DNA of 64,000 bases from Pseudonocardia sp. CNS-004 (GCA_001942185.1 MKJV01000068.1:62001-126000), one strand, 5' to 3'; shown: positions 27,297 to 36,805, counted from the first letter of the stretch. Notes: generated by a model from the letters alone, not told the origin. Made by a program: numbers and translations.

Positions 27297-28238
27297 GACC
27301 TGATGAGCGAGGTCATCCGCACCATCCGGGTCGGCAGCGCCTACGGTCGCCTGATCAGGCAGCCGGACGGCCACGGGTTGCGGTTGCCCGCCATCGTCGG
27401 CAGCGGCGTCCACGTCGTCGTGAACGGCACCTGCTGGTTGATCAGGAAGGACGAGGAGCCGGTCGCCCTGGAACCCGGTGACGTCGTGCTCGCGTCGTCC
27501 GCGGGCGAGCACGGCCTCAGCCACGTCCCCGGTACGTGGGAAAGCCTGCCACCCGTGAGGACGGGGCCGACGTCGCCGGCACCGGAGCCCGTCGGCTTCG
27601 AGTTCCTGACCTGCTGCTACCGGCTCCGGCACGGTCGCGCACCGCAGTACCTGTGCGCCCTGCCCGACCTCGTCGTGGTGCCACTGGACTACGACCGCCA
27701 TCCCGAGATGCGGGCCGTGGTCGGCCTCCTCGGCGCGACCGTGTCGGACACGCAGCTGGGTGCCGGGGCGACGCTGCCGGCGCTGCTGGACCTGGTCCTG
27801 GTCCACGCGCTGCGCCAGTGGCACGACCAGCAGGGCGGGGCCGGGTGGCCTGCTACCGACGACCCGGCGGTCGCCGTCGCCCTGCAGAAGGTCCACGAAG
27901 ACCCGCGGCGGCAGTGGACGGTCGCCGGGCTGAGCGAGGCCGCCGGAATTCCCCGCACGGCGTTCACCAAGCGCTTCACGGCGGCGGTCGGCCGACCGCC
28001 GATCAGTTACCTGATCAGCTGGCGGCTGGCGCGCGGCGCGCGGCTGCTCCGGGAGACCGACGCCCCGCTGGCCACGGTCGCGCGCGAGGTCGGGTACTCG
28101 ACCGAGTTCGCCTTCTCGGGCGCGTTCCGCCGCGAGTACGGGGTGTCACCGGGCCGCTTCCGCCGCACCTCCTCCGAACCTCGGGTGCCGGGTGATCCCG
28201 GCGTTGCCACGACGTCGGCGCAGACCCACACCGGTTGA
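27294..28238 (+). CDS. AraC-family regulator with cupin-like N-domain (copy A)
   Basis: 314 residues. N-terminal ligand-binding AraC_binding_2/cupin region with GTCWLIRKDEEPVALEPGDV and a C-terminal double HTH: WTVAGLSEAAGIPRTAFTKR and DAPLATVAREVGYSTEFAFS followed by REYGVSPGRFRR. GTG 27294 is chosen over ATG 27267 because a -10-like TAGCAT ends 7 bases upstream and its paralogue at 43244 has the same arrangement, implying a leaderless mRNA. It probably controls the divergent monooxygenase. About half of the residues match copy B by eye. Confidence 0.87.
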   Translation: MDLMSEVIRTIRVGSAYGRLIRQPDGHGLRLPAIVGSGVHVVVNGTCWLIRKDEEPVALEPGDVVLASSAGEHGLSHVPGTWESLPPVRTGPTSPAPEPVGFEFLTCCYRLRHGRAPQYLCALPDLVVVPLDYDRHPEMRAVVGLLGATVSDTQLGAGATLPALLDLVLVHALRQWHDQQGGAGWPATDDPAVAVALQKVHEDPRRQWTVAGLSEAAGIPRTAFTKRFTAAVGRPPISYLISWRLARGARLLRETDAPLATVAREVGYSTEFAFSGAFRREYGVSPGRFRRTSSEPRVPGDPGVATTSAQTHTG

Positions 28239-28263
28239 CCCCATCTGCCGTTGGCGTACCGCG

Positions 28264-28578
28264 TCAGCGGAGCGCGGACCCGGGGGTCGGCTCCATCCGG
28301 ACCACGGACTCGGCCCTGCCCACGAGCGCGGAAACGGTGTCGATCATGGCCGCACACCGGGGATGCCGGTGGACGGCATCCAGGATGCGTTCGCGGTCGG
28401 CGGCGTCGTCGAAGCGTCGGATCCAGACGAAGGTGTCCTCGTCCCCGATCACCGTGAACGCCCCCACCACGTGCATCCCCATCTCCTGGTGCAAGGGGAT
28501 GATGGTCTCGTCCATGTAGCGGGCCAGCTCGCCGCCGCACCCGGCGCGGGCGTGCTCCGTGCGGATCTCGTAGAACAT
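28264..28578 (-). CDS. NIPSNAP-family protein
   Basis: 104 residues with the ferredoxin-like alpha+beta pattern of NIPSNAP/Dabb-type proteins: MFYEIRTEHARAG, YMDETIIPLHQEMGMHVVGA and DEDTFVWIRRFDDAADRERI. Such small proteins accompany oxygenase or polyketide-type operons, sometimes as cofactor-free monooxygenases. ATG 28578 has GAGGAG 8 bases upstream; ATG 28602, which overlaps the SnoaL stop (ATGA), would add eight residues and is the alternative. Last gene of a four-gene operon. Confidence 0.78.
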   Translation of the reverse strand: MFYEIRTEHARAGCGGELARYMDETIIPLHQEMGMHVVGAFTVIGDEDTFVWIRRFDDAADRERILDAVHRHPRCAAMIDTVSALVGRAESVVRMEPTPGSALR

Positions 28579-28598
28579 CGATGTCTCCTCAGCAGCGG

Positions 28599-29084
28599 TC
28601 ATGACCGGGCCGTGCCGCGCGCGGCAGCGAGCGCGTAGACGTCCGGAGATCCTTCCCACGGCCCGGTGCGCAGCACTGCCCAACGGGTGATCAGCCAGCG
28701 TCCGCCGAGCTTGCGGAGCTCGAGCTGCCAGTAGCCGCGCATCGTGCAGTGGTCGACGACGCCGGGCTCCGCGGGGACGTGGTGGTAGGCGACCACGTGC
28801 GTGCGGCACCGCGCCTCGTCGCCCGACAGGTGCACCACGAGGTTCGAGGCGGCGTGGTGGGTGCAGTCGAAGCCCGCCAGCACCCCGCGGGCGAGCTCGA
28901 CCAGGTCGGCGGCCGCCGTGGTCGTCGGCGGCCTGCCGAAGTGGTGGGTCGACAGGTCGAGGACCACCTCGTCGGCGAACAACCCGCGCAGCGCCGCCCA
29001 GTCGCGGTCGTCCTGGGCGTGGGCGAGACCGGCGACGACGTCTGCGACGGCCGCCCGGTCCACCAGGTCCGCCGGCGCGCTCAC
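28599..29084 (-). CDS. SnoaL-like (NTF2-fold) protein
   Basis: 161 residues. N-terminal helix pair VDRAAVADVVAGLAHAQDDR-DWAALRGLFADEVVLDL and the cone-shaped sheet ending RCRTHVVAYHHVP, YWQLELRKLGGRWLITRWAV are typical of the SnoaL_4/bile-acid 7-alpha-dehydratase-like group. It could be a cyclase, isomerase, dehydratase or ring-hydroxylating-dioxygenase-like partner. GTG 29084 overlaps the CocE stop by 4 bases. Confidence 0.82.
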   Translation of the reverse strand: MSAPADLVDRAAVADVVAGLAHAQDDRDWAALRGLFADEVVLDLSTHHFGRPPTTTAAADLVELARGVLAGFDCTHHAASNLVVHLSGDEARCRTHVVAYHHVPAEPGVVDHCTMRGYWQLELRKLGGRWLITRWAVLRTGPWEGSPDVYALAAARGTARS

Positions 29085-30851
29085 GCGGGCACCTCCGCTC
29101 CCGCGGGTCGTTCGATCAGCGGCAGGACCAGTCGGCTGAGCCGCGCCGGTCCGTGGTGGACCCGGTTGACCGCGACGACCAGGTCGTCCTCGCCGTCGGT
29201 GGCGGTCGTCGCACCGGTGTTGGTGTTGCGGTCGTAGCGGGGGAAGTTGCTGCTGGAGACCTCGAGCCGGATGCGGTGCCCGGGCAGGAAGACGTTCGAC
29301 GTGACGCACAGGTCGAGGGTCAGCTCGTAGACCGTGCCCGGCTCCAATTCCTCCGGTTCGGTGAGCGACCTGCGGTAGCGGGCGCGCTGCACGCCCTCGC
29401 ACACGAGGATCGCCTTGCCGTCCGGGTGCACGTCGACGAGCTTCCCGGTGAAGTCGGTGTCCGGCGCCGATGAGGAGACGTGCAGCACCAGGGTGACGTG
29501 GCCGGTGACCTCGACGCGTCGCTGGAGCACGGCGGTGGTGAAGCACAGCACGTCCTCGCGCGTCTCGACCGCCGCCTGGTCGGCGGGGCCGGGGTACGCG
29601 CCGGGCACGGCCGCGAGCACGGTGCCACCCACGGTCGGAACCGGGCGGCGCGGGTCGTAGAGGAAGGTGTCGACCGCGTCCACCGGTGGGGCGTCGCGCG
29701 TCAGGACGCCGTCGCCGGCGGCGGTGTTGGCGCGGCCGCCCCCGGCGAGGAAGAAGTCGGTGTACCGGGTGTCGGGGAGCGGCCAGTCCGCCTCGTCGCG
29801 CCACTGGTCGATGCCCATGACGAAGATCCGGACCGGGTGCGGGTCGTCGGGGTTGTCCGGCTTGCCGCGGACCCACCGATCGAAGAACCGGAGGTGCGCG
29901 GCGGTGACGTCGGCGGCCTTGATGCTGCCCTCGAGCCCGAACGACCGGTCGGGGAACGTGCCGAGGTCGGTGCCGTCGGCGTGGCTCCAGGGGCCGATGA
30001 CCAGGCGCTGTCCGTCGCGGGCATCAGCGCTGCCCCCGTGGCGGCGCATCATCGCGTAGGACCGCGCGGTCTCGCCGACGAACACGTCGTACCAACCGCC
30101 CACGTGCAACGCCGGGACGGTGATGCTGTCGCAGTGGTCGATCGCGGCGACCCGCTGCCAGAACGCGTCCCGTTCCGGGTGGGCGAGCACCTCACCCACC
30201 CAGGGCAGGTGGCGCGTCATCGCACCGCGGCCGGCGACCGGCAGCGGGTCGTGCAGCAGCCGCGGATCGGCCAGACCCGCCAGGAGCACTCCGGCGTCGG
30301 ACGGGTCACCGTTGCCGTCGTCGAGGTCGCGGCGCAGGTTGCGCAGGGCCGAGAGCGTGCCCCAGGTCAGGACGGCGTCCTGCGACAACGCGCCGCCCGG
30401 GGAGTACCACGGTGCCCCGTACGGGTCGGCGGAGCTCATCACGGGCGCGATCGCCCGCAGCGCCGGTGCGCCGCGCACGGCCGCCTGCCACTGGGTGAAC
30501 CCCATGTAGGACCCGCCCCACATGCGACCGCCCCGTCGCACCACGCTGCCCGACCAGCCACTCGAGGGTGTCGACACCGTCAGCGCCCTCGTGGGCGTGG
30601 GGCACGAAGGTCCCGGGTGAGCGGGACGTCCCGCGGACGTCCTGCGCCACCACCGCGTAACCGGCCTCCACGAGCGCGAACACGTCCGGCAGTTTCGGGT
30701 TGCCGAACGTGCCGGCGTCGTCCTTGCCGTACGGGGTGCGGACCAGCAGCACGGGGAACGGTCCCGGCCCCTCGGGGCGCCACACGTTGGTGGCGAGCGC
30801 GACCCCGTCGCGCATCGGCACCGGGACGTCCACCTCCACGACGAACGTCAT
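29081..30851 (-). CDS. CocE/NonD family serine hydrolase; one frameshift
   Basis: About 590 residues. The X-Pro dipeptidyl-peptidase-like alpha/beta-hydrolase domain starts VPMRDGVALATNVWRPEGPG and has the nucleophile elbow GGSYMGFTQW; the frame shifts at about 30550 just before it. His/Asp region includes GPWSHADGTDLGTFPDRSFG. The C-terminal PepX_C jelly roll (VTGHVTLVLHVSSSAPDTDF to LEVSSSNFPRYDRNTNTG) is complete. Family members hydrolyse esters or amides (cocaine esterase, glutaryl-7-ACA acylase). ATG 30851 overlaps the monooxygenase stop by 4 bases. It probably cleaves an ester made or exposed by the FAD monooxygenase. Confidence 0.85.
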
Positions 30852-31980
30852 GCCCGTGCCACGTGCTTCTCGGGCTGCTCCTCGGAACGCTGCGGCTGCC
30901 GGCTGATCATCCAGTGGCTGAACGCGGCGTAGTGCCGGGCGAACTCCTGCGGTGTGGGCGCGTGCTCGACCGCCGCGGACAGCTGCGCGACGTGGGCGTA
31001 CCGCGGGATCTGGGTGGCCTGGTAGCCGGCGAGTGCGGCGGGGACGTCGGCGGTGGGCGCGAGCAGGCGGCCCAGCAGGGCGGCGTCCTCGATGCCCAGC
31101 GTCGCGCCGGCCGTGATGTGCGGCGACATCGCGTGGGCCGCGTCCCCGGCCAGTACGACGCGCGCGGAGGCCCAGTGCGGCAGCGGTGGCACGAGCATGA
31201 TCTGGTTCTGCAGGATCTGTTCCTCGGGCGTCGCGGCGATCAGGTCGGCCAGGAGCGAGTCCTGGCCGTCCTCCTGGAGGTGGACGACCCGTTCCAGGGC
31301 CTGCTGCTTGCGGGTGCCGGTCAGCGGGGGCGAGTCGAACTGGTTCAGCAGCCAGTAGACGTGCCCGTCGTAGGTGCGGACGTACCCGCCCCGGCAACGG
31401 TTGTGGCCCAGGATCAGGCGGTTCTCGGACACGGTGAAGCCCGTGGCCGGGATGACGGCGCGCCAGACCTGGTGGCCGGCGTGCTCCTGCGCCGGGAATC
31501 CCGGAAGCAGTTGCGCGCGCACCGCCGAGTACGCGCCGTCCGCCCCGACGAGCACGTCGGCGTCCTCGCTGCTGCCGTCGGTCGACCGGACCGTGACGTG
31601 GTCGTCGTGCTCGTCGTAGGCGCCGAACCCGGTGGCCAGGCGGATGTTGTCCCGCCCCACGCGTCGGCGAGCAGATCCGTCAGCTTCGCCCGGTGCACCA
31701 GCAGGTACTGGTGGTCCTCTGCACCGAATTCGGGAGTGTCGAGCAGCCGACCGGCGGGGTCGTGGAAGTACATCTCACTGGGCTTGCCGATGACCCGCAC
31801 CTGGTCACCGATACCGAGCTCGTCGAACACCCTCAGCGCGTTGGCCCAGAGCCCCAGCCCGGCCCCGGCGGCGCGGATCTCCGGCGCGTGCTCGTACACG
31901 ACGACGTCGATCCCGGCGCGGCGCAGCGCGATTCCACTGGTCAGGCCGACGATTCCGGCACCGATCACCACAGCTCGCAT
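30848..31980 (-). CDS. FAD-dependent aromatic-type monooxygenase (PHBH/UbiH fold); one frameshift
   Basis: About 377 residues. FAD motif VVIGAGIVGLTSGIALRRAG, the middle DG-type motif DADVLVGADGAYSAVRAQLL and the ribityl-binding GDAAHAMSPHITAGATLGIE. The frame shifts at about 31660 in a CCCC run. Group A monooxygenases hydroxylate phenols or related rings with NAD(P)H and oxygen. First gene of the monooxygenase-CocE-SnoaL-NIPSNAP operon, each junction overlapping or nearly so. The leader at 31981-32040 contains the palindrome CGGTCC-T-GGACCG. Confidence 0.87.
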
Positions 31981-31993
31981 GACAGTTCCCTTT

Positions 31994-32006
31994 CGGTCCT
32001 GGACCG
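31994..32006. promoter_or_regulatory. palindrome in the leader of the monooxygenase operon
   Basis: CGGTCC-T-GGACCG, 14 bases upstream of the monooxygenase ATG. Could be an operator or a short leader hairpin; it overlaps the place where a RBS would lie (AAAGGGAAC on the minus strand follows it). Confidence 0.35.
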
Positions 32007-32058
32007 GAACGTCCTCGATCCAGATTTGACGATTGGATTTCGAAGCGCGTCGGAGACG

Positions 32059-32682
32059 TCAGTCGACGGCCGGGTGCCGCCTGGCGACGCTCCTGCGACG
32101 GCGGATGTGGCGCACGGCTTCGATGACGGCGGTCACCACGAACGCGAGCCCGACACCGACGCCGATCCCGAGCAGCGTGTTGTCCTGGAACACGACGCCG
32201 CCGAGGTAACCGGTGAGCGCGGTGTAGGCGCTCCAGCTGGAGGTGGCCACCGCGACGAACATCATGTACTTGTGCAGGGGGTACCCGACGAGCCCGGTGG
32301 ACAGGGTGGCCAGGTAGCGCCCGACCGGGATGAATCGCGTGGTCACGAGGATGAATCCGCCGCGGGCGTCGAGCTCGCGGGTGAACCAGTCGTGCGCCTT
32401 CCGGCGCTTGGAGCCGGGTGGCATCCGCTCGAGCACTCGTGCACCCAGCAGCCGTCCGACGGCGTACGGGAGGAGATCGCCCAGGAAGGCGCCGAGCGTC
32501 GTGGCGGCGATGACGAGCCCGATGTTCGTCTGCCCGGTGCCGGCGTAGACGCCCGCGACGATCACCACGGGTTCGCTCGGGATCAGCGGCAGGAACGAGT
32601 CGAGGAACGACACCGCGATGAGCACCGCGTACAGCCATGGTGAGGTGATGAGGGATTCGGCGAGTCCGAGCCAGTCGATCAC
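32059..32682 (-). CDS. DedA family membrane protein
   Basis: 207 residues, five to six membrane segments. The SNARE-associated/DedA core is clear: FLDSFLPLIPSEPVVIVAGV, GAFLGDLLPYAVGRLLG and VTTRFIPVGRYLATLSTGLV with the conserved Arg pair, then WSAYTALTGYLGGVVF. DedA proteins act in membrane homeostasis, probably as undecaprenyl-phosphate or phospholipid flippases. GTG 32682 without a good RBS; an AT-rich GATAAAT just upstream may be promoter. It stands alone between two catabolic operons. Confidence 0.9.
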   Translation of the reverse strand: MIDWLGLAESLITSPWLYAVLIAVSFLDSFLPLIPSEPVVIVAGVYAGTGQTNIGLVIAATTLGAFLGDLLPYAVGRLLGARVLERMPPGSKRRKAHDWFTRELDARGGFILVTTRFIPVGRYLATLSTGLVGYPLHKYMMFVAVATSSWSAYTALTGYLGGVVFQDNTLLGIGVGVGLAFVVTAVIEAVRHIRRRRSVARRHPAVD

Positions 32683-32725
32683 GATTTATCGCCCGTCGTC
32701 GGGACGCGCGGGGAGATCTTCACAG

Positions 32726-32841
32726 GAATCCCTTTCGAAGCATGACGATCCAGGACGGCGTTGATCAGGGGACGCCACAGGATGTGTCGCCGGACGGGAC
32801 GCCGATGTCGTCGCGATGCTCGTGTTCCCCGAAAGGGATTC
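32726..32841. repeat. 12-bp inverted repeat flanking 92 bases
   Basis: GAATCCCTTTCG at 32726-32737 and its exact reverse complement CGAAAGGGATTC at 32830-32841, in the gap between the DedA start and the acetamidase stop. No ORF lies in the loop. It may be a pair of binding sites, a long-range hairpin or the ends of a tiny non-autonomous element. Confidence 0.5.
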
Positions 32842-32868
32842 ACAACTGCCGCTGATCCGTTCGCGGTT

Positions 32869-33890
32869 CTACCGCGCCCTCCTCGTGCTACCGCCGAAGG
32901 TAGGACCCGCAGCCGATGAGCACCAGTGCACGCTCGGTACAGGGTCGTTCCACATACGACAATCGGGATCTCGGGTCACAGCCCCGTGCGCCAGCACGGC
33001 GTGTACACCCCAGGTCTCGTTCGCCACCTGCGTGACGCGCAGGTCCACGACCGAGCTGGCGAGTGCCGCGGCGGTGCCCCGGTCGACGTCGTAGAGGCAC
33101 TGCATCCAGGTGACCATCGCGGTGAGGGCGTCCACCATCGCCGCGTTCAGGTCCGGGTCGAACCCGAACGTGATCCGCCCGCGAGGAGTGACGGCGTGCA
33201 CGCCGGGGACCGGAGCGCCGGTGACGATGTCGAGCGTGACCTCCGTCGTCATCGGACATTCGATGGCGGTGCCGCACACCTCGCCGTCGCCTTGCGCGGC
33301 GTGGCCGTCGCCGAGGTGCACCAGCGCCCCGGGCACGGTGACCGGCAGGAACAACGTCGCGCCCGCGGTCAGGTCACGGCAGTCGATGTTCCCACCACCC
33401 GCGGCTCGCGGCGTGATCGTCGAGTGCTGACCCGGCTCGTCCGGCGGCATCCCGATCACGCCGAGGAACGGCGAGGTCCGCACCGTGTGGCCACGGTCGT
33501 CGGTGGCGGTCCCGGCGTCGGCATCGATCTCCCAGAGCAGCCAGGTGGGCGCACCGGTGAGCCCGAGCGCGCGGTTGAGCGCGTTGTCCTTGCGCCCGCG
33601 GTGGTCCATCCCCACTCCCCCGGGTCGGCCGACACGATGTGGACCGCGAGCACGTCCCCCGGCTCCGCGCCGCGAACCGCGATCGGACCGGTGAGGCAGT
33701 GGCCACGCCGCCCGTCGAACATCCTCGGCCGCTCCTCCCCCGGCGTGCGTTGCCGCTCCAGGAACCCGGCCGCATCGAGTGATCGTGCGACGACGGTGTC
33801 GCCCGGGTCCACGGTCAGCACGGGCACCGCGCTGCGGTCGAACACGTCCGTCGTGAAGCCGGGCTCCGGGTGCAGCTCGTGGATGGTCAC
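32869..33890 (-). CDS. acetamidase/formamidase family protein; one frameshift
   Basis: About 340 residues. FmdA_AmdA fold: VDPGDTVVARSLDA, LTGPIAVRGAEPGDVLAVHI, then after a shift at about 33605, FLGVIGMPPDEPGQHSTITP, GGNIDCRDLTAGATLFLPV, HLGDGHAAQGDGEVCGTAIE and VDLRVTQVANETWGVHAVLA. Hydrolyses small amides to acid and ammonia using metal bound by the conserved His/Asp/Glu residues. GTG 33890 overlaps the reductase stop by 4 bases. The C-terminus runs about 35 residues past the usual end, so another small indel near 32975 is possible. Confidence 0.85.
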
Positions 33891-34834
33891 ACCAGTCCCT
33901 CCTCGTCCCAGGGCCCGACGACGATCTCGGCGAACCTGGCGCGCGACACACAGGCCACCACACTCGACAGGCGCTCGGTATCGGTCAACACGGAGTCACG
34001 GTGCTCGACCTCGCCGTCGAGGACCGCGAGACGGCACGTGCCGCACACACCGGCCTCGCAGGACGACGCGATGGGAACGCCGTCGCGGCGCAGGGCGGCG
34101 AGCAGCGACAGGTGCGCGGGAACCTCCACCCGGCGCCCGTCGGGGGCCCAGACCGCGGTGAACGGCGAGGACATCCCGCCGAGCGGGGCGGCGAATTCCT
34201 CCATGTGGAGGCGGCTCATCCGCCAGTGAGCCGTCAGCGCCTGCACGGCCCGCATGAGCGGAGCGGGCCCGCAGCAGTAGATGCGCACGTCGTCGTCCGG
34301 AACGGCGAGGTAGGGCCACAGGTCGAGCGGACCGCGGTCGGCACTGTGGTGCACGGTGTCCTCCGGGCCGTCGAACTCGTCCAGGAACGGGGTCTCGTCG
34401 GCGGACCGCGTCAGGTACAGCAGCTGCACACCGGTCCGGCCTCCGGCGCGCAGCCGGCGCAGCATCGCCCGGATCGGCGTGATCCCGATGCCCCCGGCGA
34501 TGAACAGGTACCGGGGCGACTGCCGGAGCGGGAACCTGTTGGCCGGCGCGGACACCACGAGCTCGGTGCCCACCGCCACGTCGTCGTGCATGCTTCCCGA
34601 ACCGCCTCGGCCGCCGGTGTCGCGGCGCACGCACACGACGTACTCCCGCGGCCGGGCACCGCCCGGGTCGACGAGGCTGTAGCTGCGCTTGTGGCCCGCC
34701 GGGGTGGTCACCACGACGTGGGCGCCGGGGTCGTACGCCGGCAGCGCGCGCCCCCCGGCGTCCTGGAGGACGAAGCGGCGGACGGTGGGCGTGAGGTCGG
34801 TCGTCCGGCTGACTCGCAGCCGCAGCTCAGACAA
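33887..34834 (-). CDS. PDR/VanB-type flavin-ferredoxin reductase
   Basis: 315 residues, intact. Order: FMN/FAD-binding barrel (PGAHVVVTTPAGHKRSYSLV), NAD domain (YLFIAGGIGITPIRAMLRRL, CCGPAPLMRAV) and a C-terminal plant-type [2Fe-2S] domain with SSCEAGVCGTCRLAVLDGEV and a later VVACVSRA, giving four Cys ligands. It shuttles electrons from NAD(P)H to a partner oxygenase or reductase. No oxygenase is in this operon; the only candidate acceptor is the MOSC protein encoded directly upstream, which it overlaps by 8 bases. Confidence 0.93.
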   Translation of the reverse strand: MSELRLRVSRTTDLTPTVRRFVLQDAGGRALPAYDPGAHVVVTTPAGHKRSYSLVDPGGARPREYVVCVRRDTGGRGGSGSMHDDVAVGTELVVSAPANRFPLRQSPRYLFIAGGIGITPIRAMLRRLRAGGRTGVQLLYLTRSADETPFLDEFDGPEDTVHHSADRGPLDLWPYLAVPDDDVRIYCCGPAPLMRAVQALTAHWRMSRLHMEEFAAPLGGMSSPFTAVWAPDGRRVEVPAHLSLLAALRRDGVPIASSCEAGVCGTCRLAVLDGEVEHRDSVLTDTERLSSVVACVSRARFAEIVVGPWDEEGLV

Positions 34835-35605
34835 CGACCTCGCTGCCCTTCTCCAGGACGCCTGCAGCGAGGACCTCCAGGTAGATCCCCATGAACTGGT
34901 GGCCGCAGGTCCTGTCGATCATGGACACCACCGGGAGGTCGCGGCGGCCGGTTGCGGGATCGACCTCGGTCGCGGCACAGCGCCTGGTCCGGCGCACGGC
35001 GCGCACCCGCACCCCACCCAGATCGAACTCCTGACCGATCACGTCCACCTCCGACCACGCCGGCAGGCGTCGACGAGGACGTTGGCCCGGAACCGCATCG
35101 GATCGACCGCGGTGCCGGTGCGCGACCCCAGGTCGCGGACCGAGGCCAGGTTGACCGTGGAGAGCCAGTTCATCGGTCCGTCCCCGGCCGCGGCAGCGTC
35201 GGTGAAGCGCCTGCCCGCTTCCCGTGCGAGCACCGGCGCGACGCCCGCCGGCAGGTCGAGGACGCGCGTGAAGAACCGCACCGCGTCGTCGCGGCCTTCC
35301 TCGCTGCTCAGGTCGGCCTCCAGCACGTCGTGGCCCGCGACCCGCGCGGTGAGGACATCGGTCTCCGTGTCGAGGTGTGTGTCGAGTCCGGCGAGGCGGT
35401 GGTCCGAGACCAGGGCGAAGAACTCCTGCTTGGGCAGTCCGGTACGCATTCCGGGTTGATACCTGCCGTCCGGACGGGCGAACGCGAACCTCCGGTCGTT
35501 CGGAACTCCCGTTCGCGGCCGGAGCTCGACACGGTGCAGCGGCTGAGCGCTGAGCCCTTTCACCGGGTGGATGAAGAGCCCCTCCACCGAGCCCCGTCCC
35601 TTCAC
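34827..35605 (-). CDS. MOSC-domain molybdenum protein (MOSC_N + MOSC); one frameshift
   Basis: About 259 residues. N-terminal MOSC_N barrel (VEGLFIHPVKGLSAQPLHRV, DRRFAFARPDG); MOSC domain with NWLSTVNLASVRDLG, MRFRANVLVD and, after a shift near 35065, EVDVIGQEFDLGGVRVRAV and RRCAATEVDPATG. The Cys in RCAAT corresponds to the molybdenum-ligand Cys of YcbX/mARC proteins. Unlike YcbX there is no fused 2Fe-2S domain; the next gene supplies one in a reductase. These enzymes reduce N-hydroxylated compounds. It heads a three-gene operon divergent from a LysR gene. Confidence 0.83.
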
Positions 35606-35671
35606 AATCCAGTCTCCTGTCGCCGATGCTGCTGACCATCGCCTCTAGGGCCGCGAAGCCTAAGCGCATTC

Positions 35672-35698
35672 CGAGAGGACGACGAGTGCGTTCTCGGC
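35672..35698. promoter_or_regulatory. candidate LysR operator
   Basis: CCGAGA at 35672-35677 and TCTCGG at 35693-35698, in the 198-base gap between the divergent MOSC operon and LysR gene. Spacing is within the range of LysR-type binding sites, but no T-N11-A core is certain. Confidence 0.35.
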
Positions 35699-35803
35699 AA
35701 CGTACGATTTCCTCCTCCGAAATCCTCTCGCGGTCCAGGATCCGACTCGTTTACAGTCGCCGCAACGTCGGAGCTCAGCCCTTCCACGTGTGACAATCGG
35801 CAG

Positions 35804-36805
35804 GTGGACCACGTCGACCTGAACCTGATCGATGCGCTGGACGCGCTGCTCGCCGAGAGCAGCGTCACGAAGGCCGCCGCGCGCCTGCACACGTCGGCAC
35901 CTGCGATGAGCCGCGCCCTGGGCCGGTTGCGGCGCGCCTTCGACGACCCGCTACTGGTGCGTGCCGGACGCGATCTCGTGCCGACACCCCGGGCCCTGGA
36001 ACTGCGCGGTGAGGTGCACGCGATCGCCACGCGAGCCCGGGCGCTGTTCGCGCCGTCGAACTCCGCCGATCCACAGACCATCGTGCGCACGTTCGACCTG
36101 CAGGTCACCGACATGCTGTCCACGACGTTCATCCCGACCCTGATCGACGACCTGCGGGTCCAGGCCCCCGGCATCTCGCTGCGGCTGCGGCCGGAGAACC
36201 TCGAGGACACCCCCGCCCTGCGTGAAGGGCTGGTGGACCTGGAGATCGGGATCATCCGCCCCGGTGATCCGGAGATCCGCTCGGAGTCGCTCGCCGCCGA
36301 GACGCTGATCGCCGCGGTGCGGCCGGACCACCCGCTCGCCCGGGCGGACACCGTCACGCCGGAGCAGTTCGCCGCGGCCGACCACGTCGTCGTGTCCCGG
36401 CGCGGGCGGGCCCACGGCCCGATCGACGAGCAGCTCGCCGGCGGGGGCCTGCACCGGCGCGTGATCGCCGTCGTACCCGGCTTCGCCACCGCGCTGTTCC
36501 TGGCGCGCGAGACCGACGTCGTCTGCGTCGCCCCGGCCGCGCTGGGGCGGTCGATGCTGGACACGCTCGGGCTGCGCACCTTCCCGATCCCCCTGGAACT
36601 GCCGCCCCTGACGGTCAGCATGGCCTGGCATCCACGCAACCACCACGACCGCACGCACCAGCTGCTCCGCGAGCGCACCCGCCACATCATGGCCACCGCC
36701 GCCGACGGCGGCGGGCTGCCGGTCCCGGGCCGGACGAGTGAATTGCGCATTCCGCAACAACTCCTTACCGATCTTGCACTTGATGGCCCCCGACGGTCCC
36801 CCTAG
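35804..36805 (+). CDS. LysR-family transcriptional regulator
   Basis: 333 residues. N-terminal winged HTH: LNLIDALDALLAESSVTKAA, SAPAMSRALGRLRRAFDDPL, VPTPRALELRGEV; C-terminal PBP2 effector domain (LEIGIIRPGDPEIRSESLAA, VPGFATALFLARETDVVCVA). GTG 35804 is preceded by GACAAT exactly 6 bases upstream, so the mRNA is probably leaderless. It is divergent from the MOSC-reductase-acetamidase operon, its likely target. The last 25 residues overlap the promoter of the next gene and may be less conserved. Confidence 0.9.
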   Translation: MDHVDLNLIDALDALLAESSVTKAAARLHTSAPAMSRALGRLRRAFDDPLLVRAGRDLVPTPRALELRGEVHAIATRARALFAPSNSADPQTIVRTFDLQVTDMLSTTFIPTLIDDLRVQAPGISLRLRPENLEDTPALREGLVDLEIGIIRPGDPEIRSESLAAETLIAAVRPDHPLARADTVTPEQFAAADHVVVSRRGRAHGPIDEQLAGGGLHRRVIAVVPGFATALFLARETDVVCVAPAALGRSMLDTLGLRTFPIPLELPPLTVSMAWHPRNHHDRTHQLLRERTRHIMATAADGGGLPVPGRTSELRIPQQLLTDLALDGPRRSP

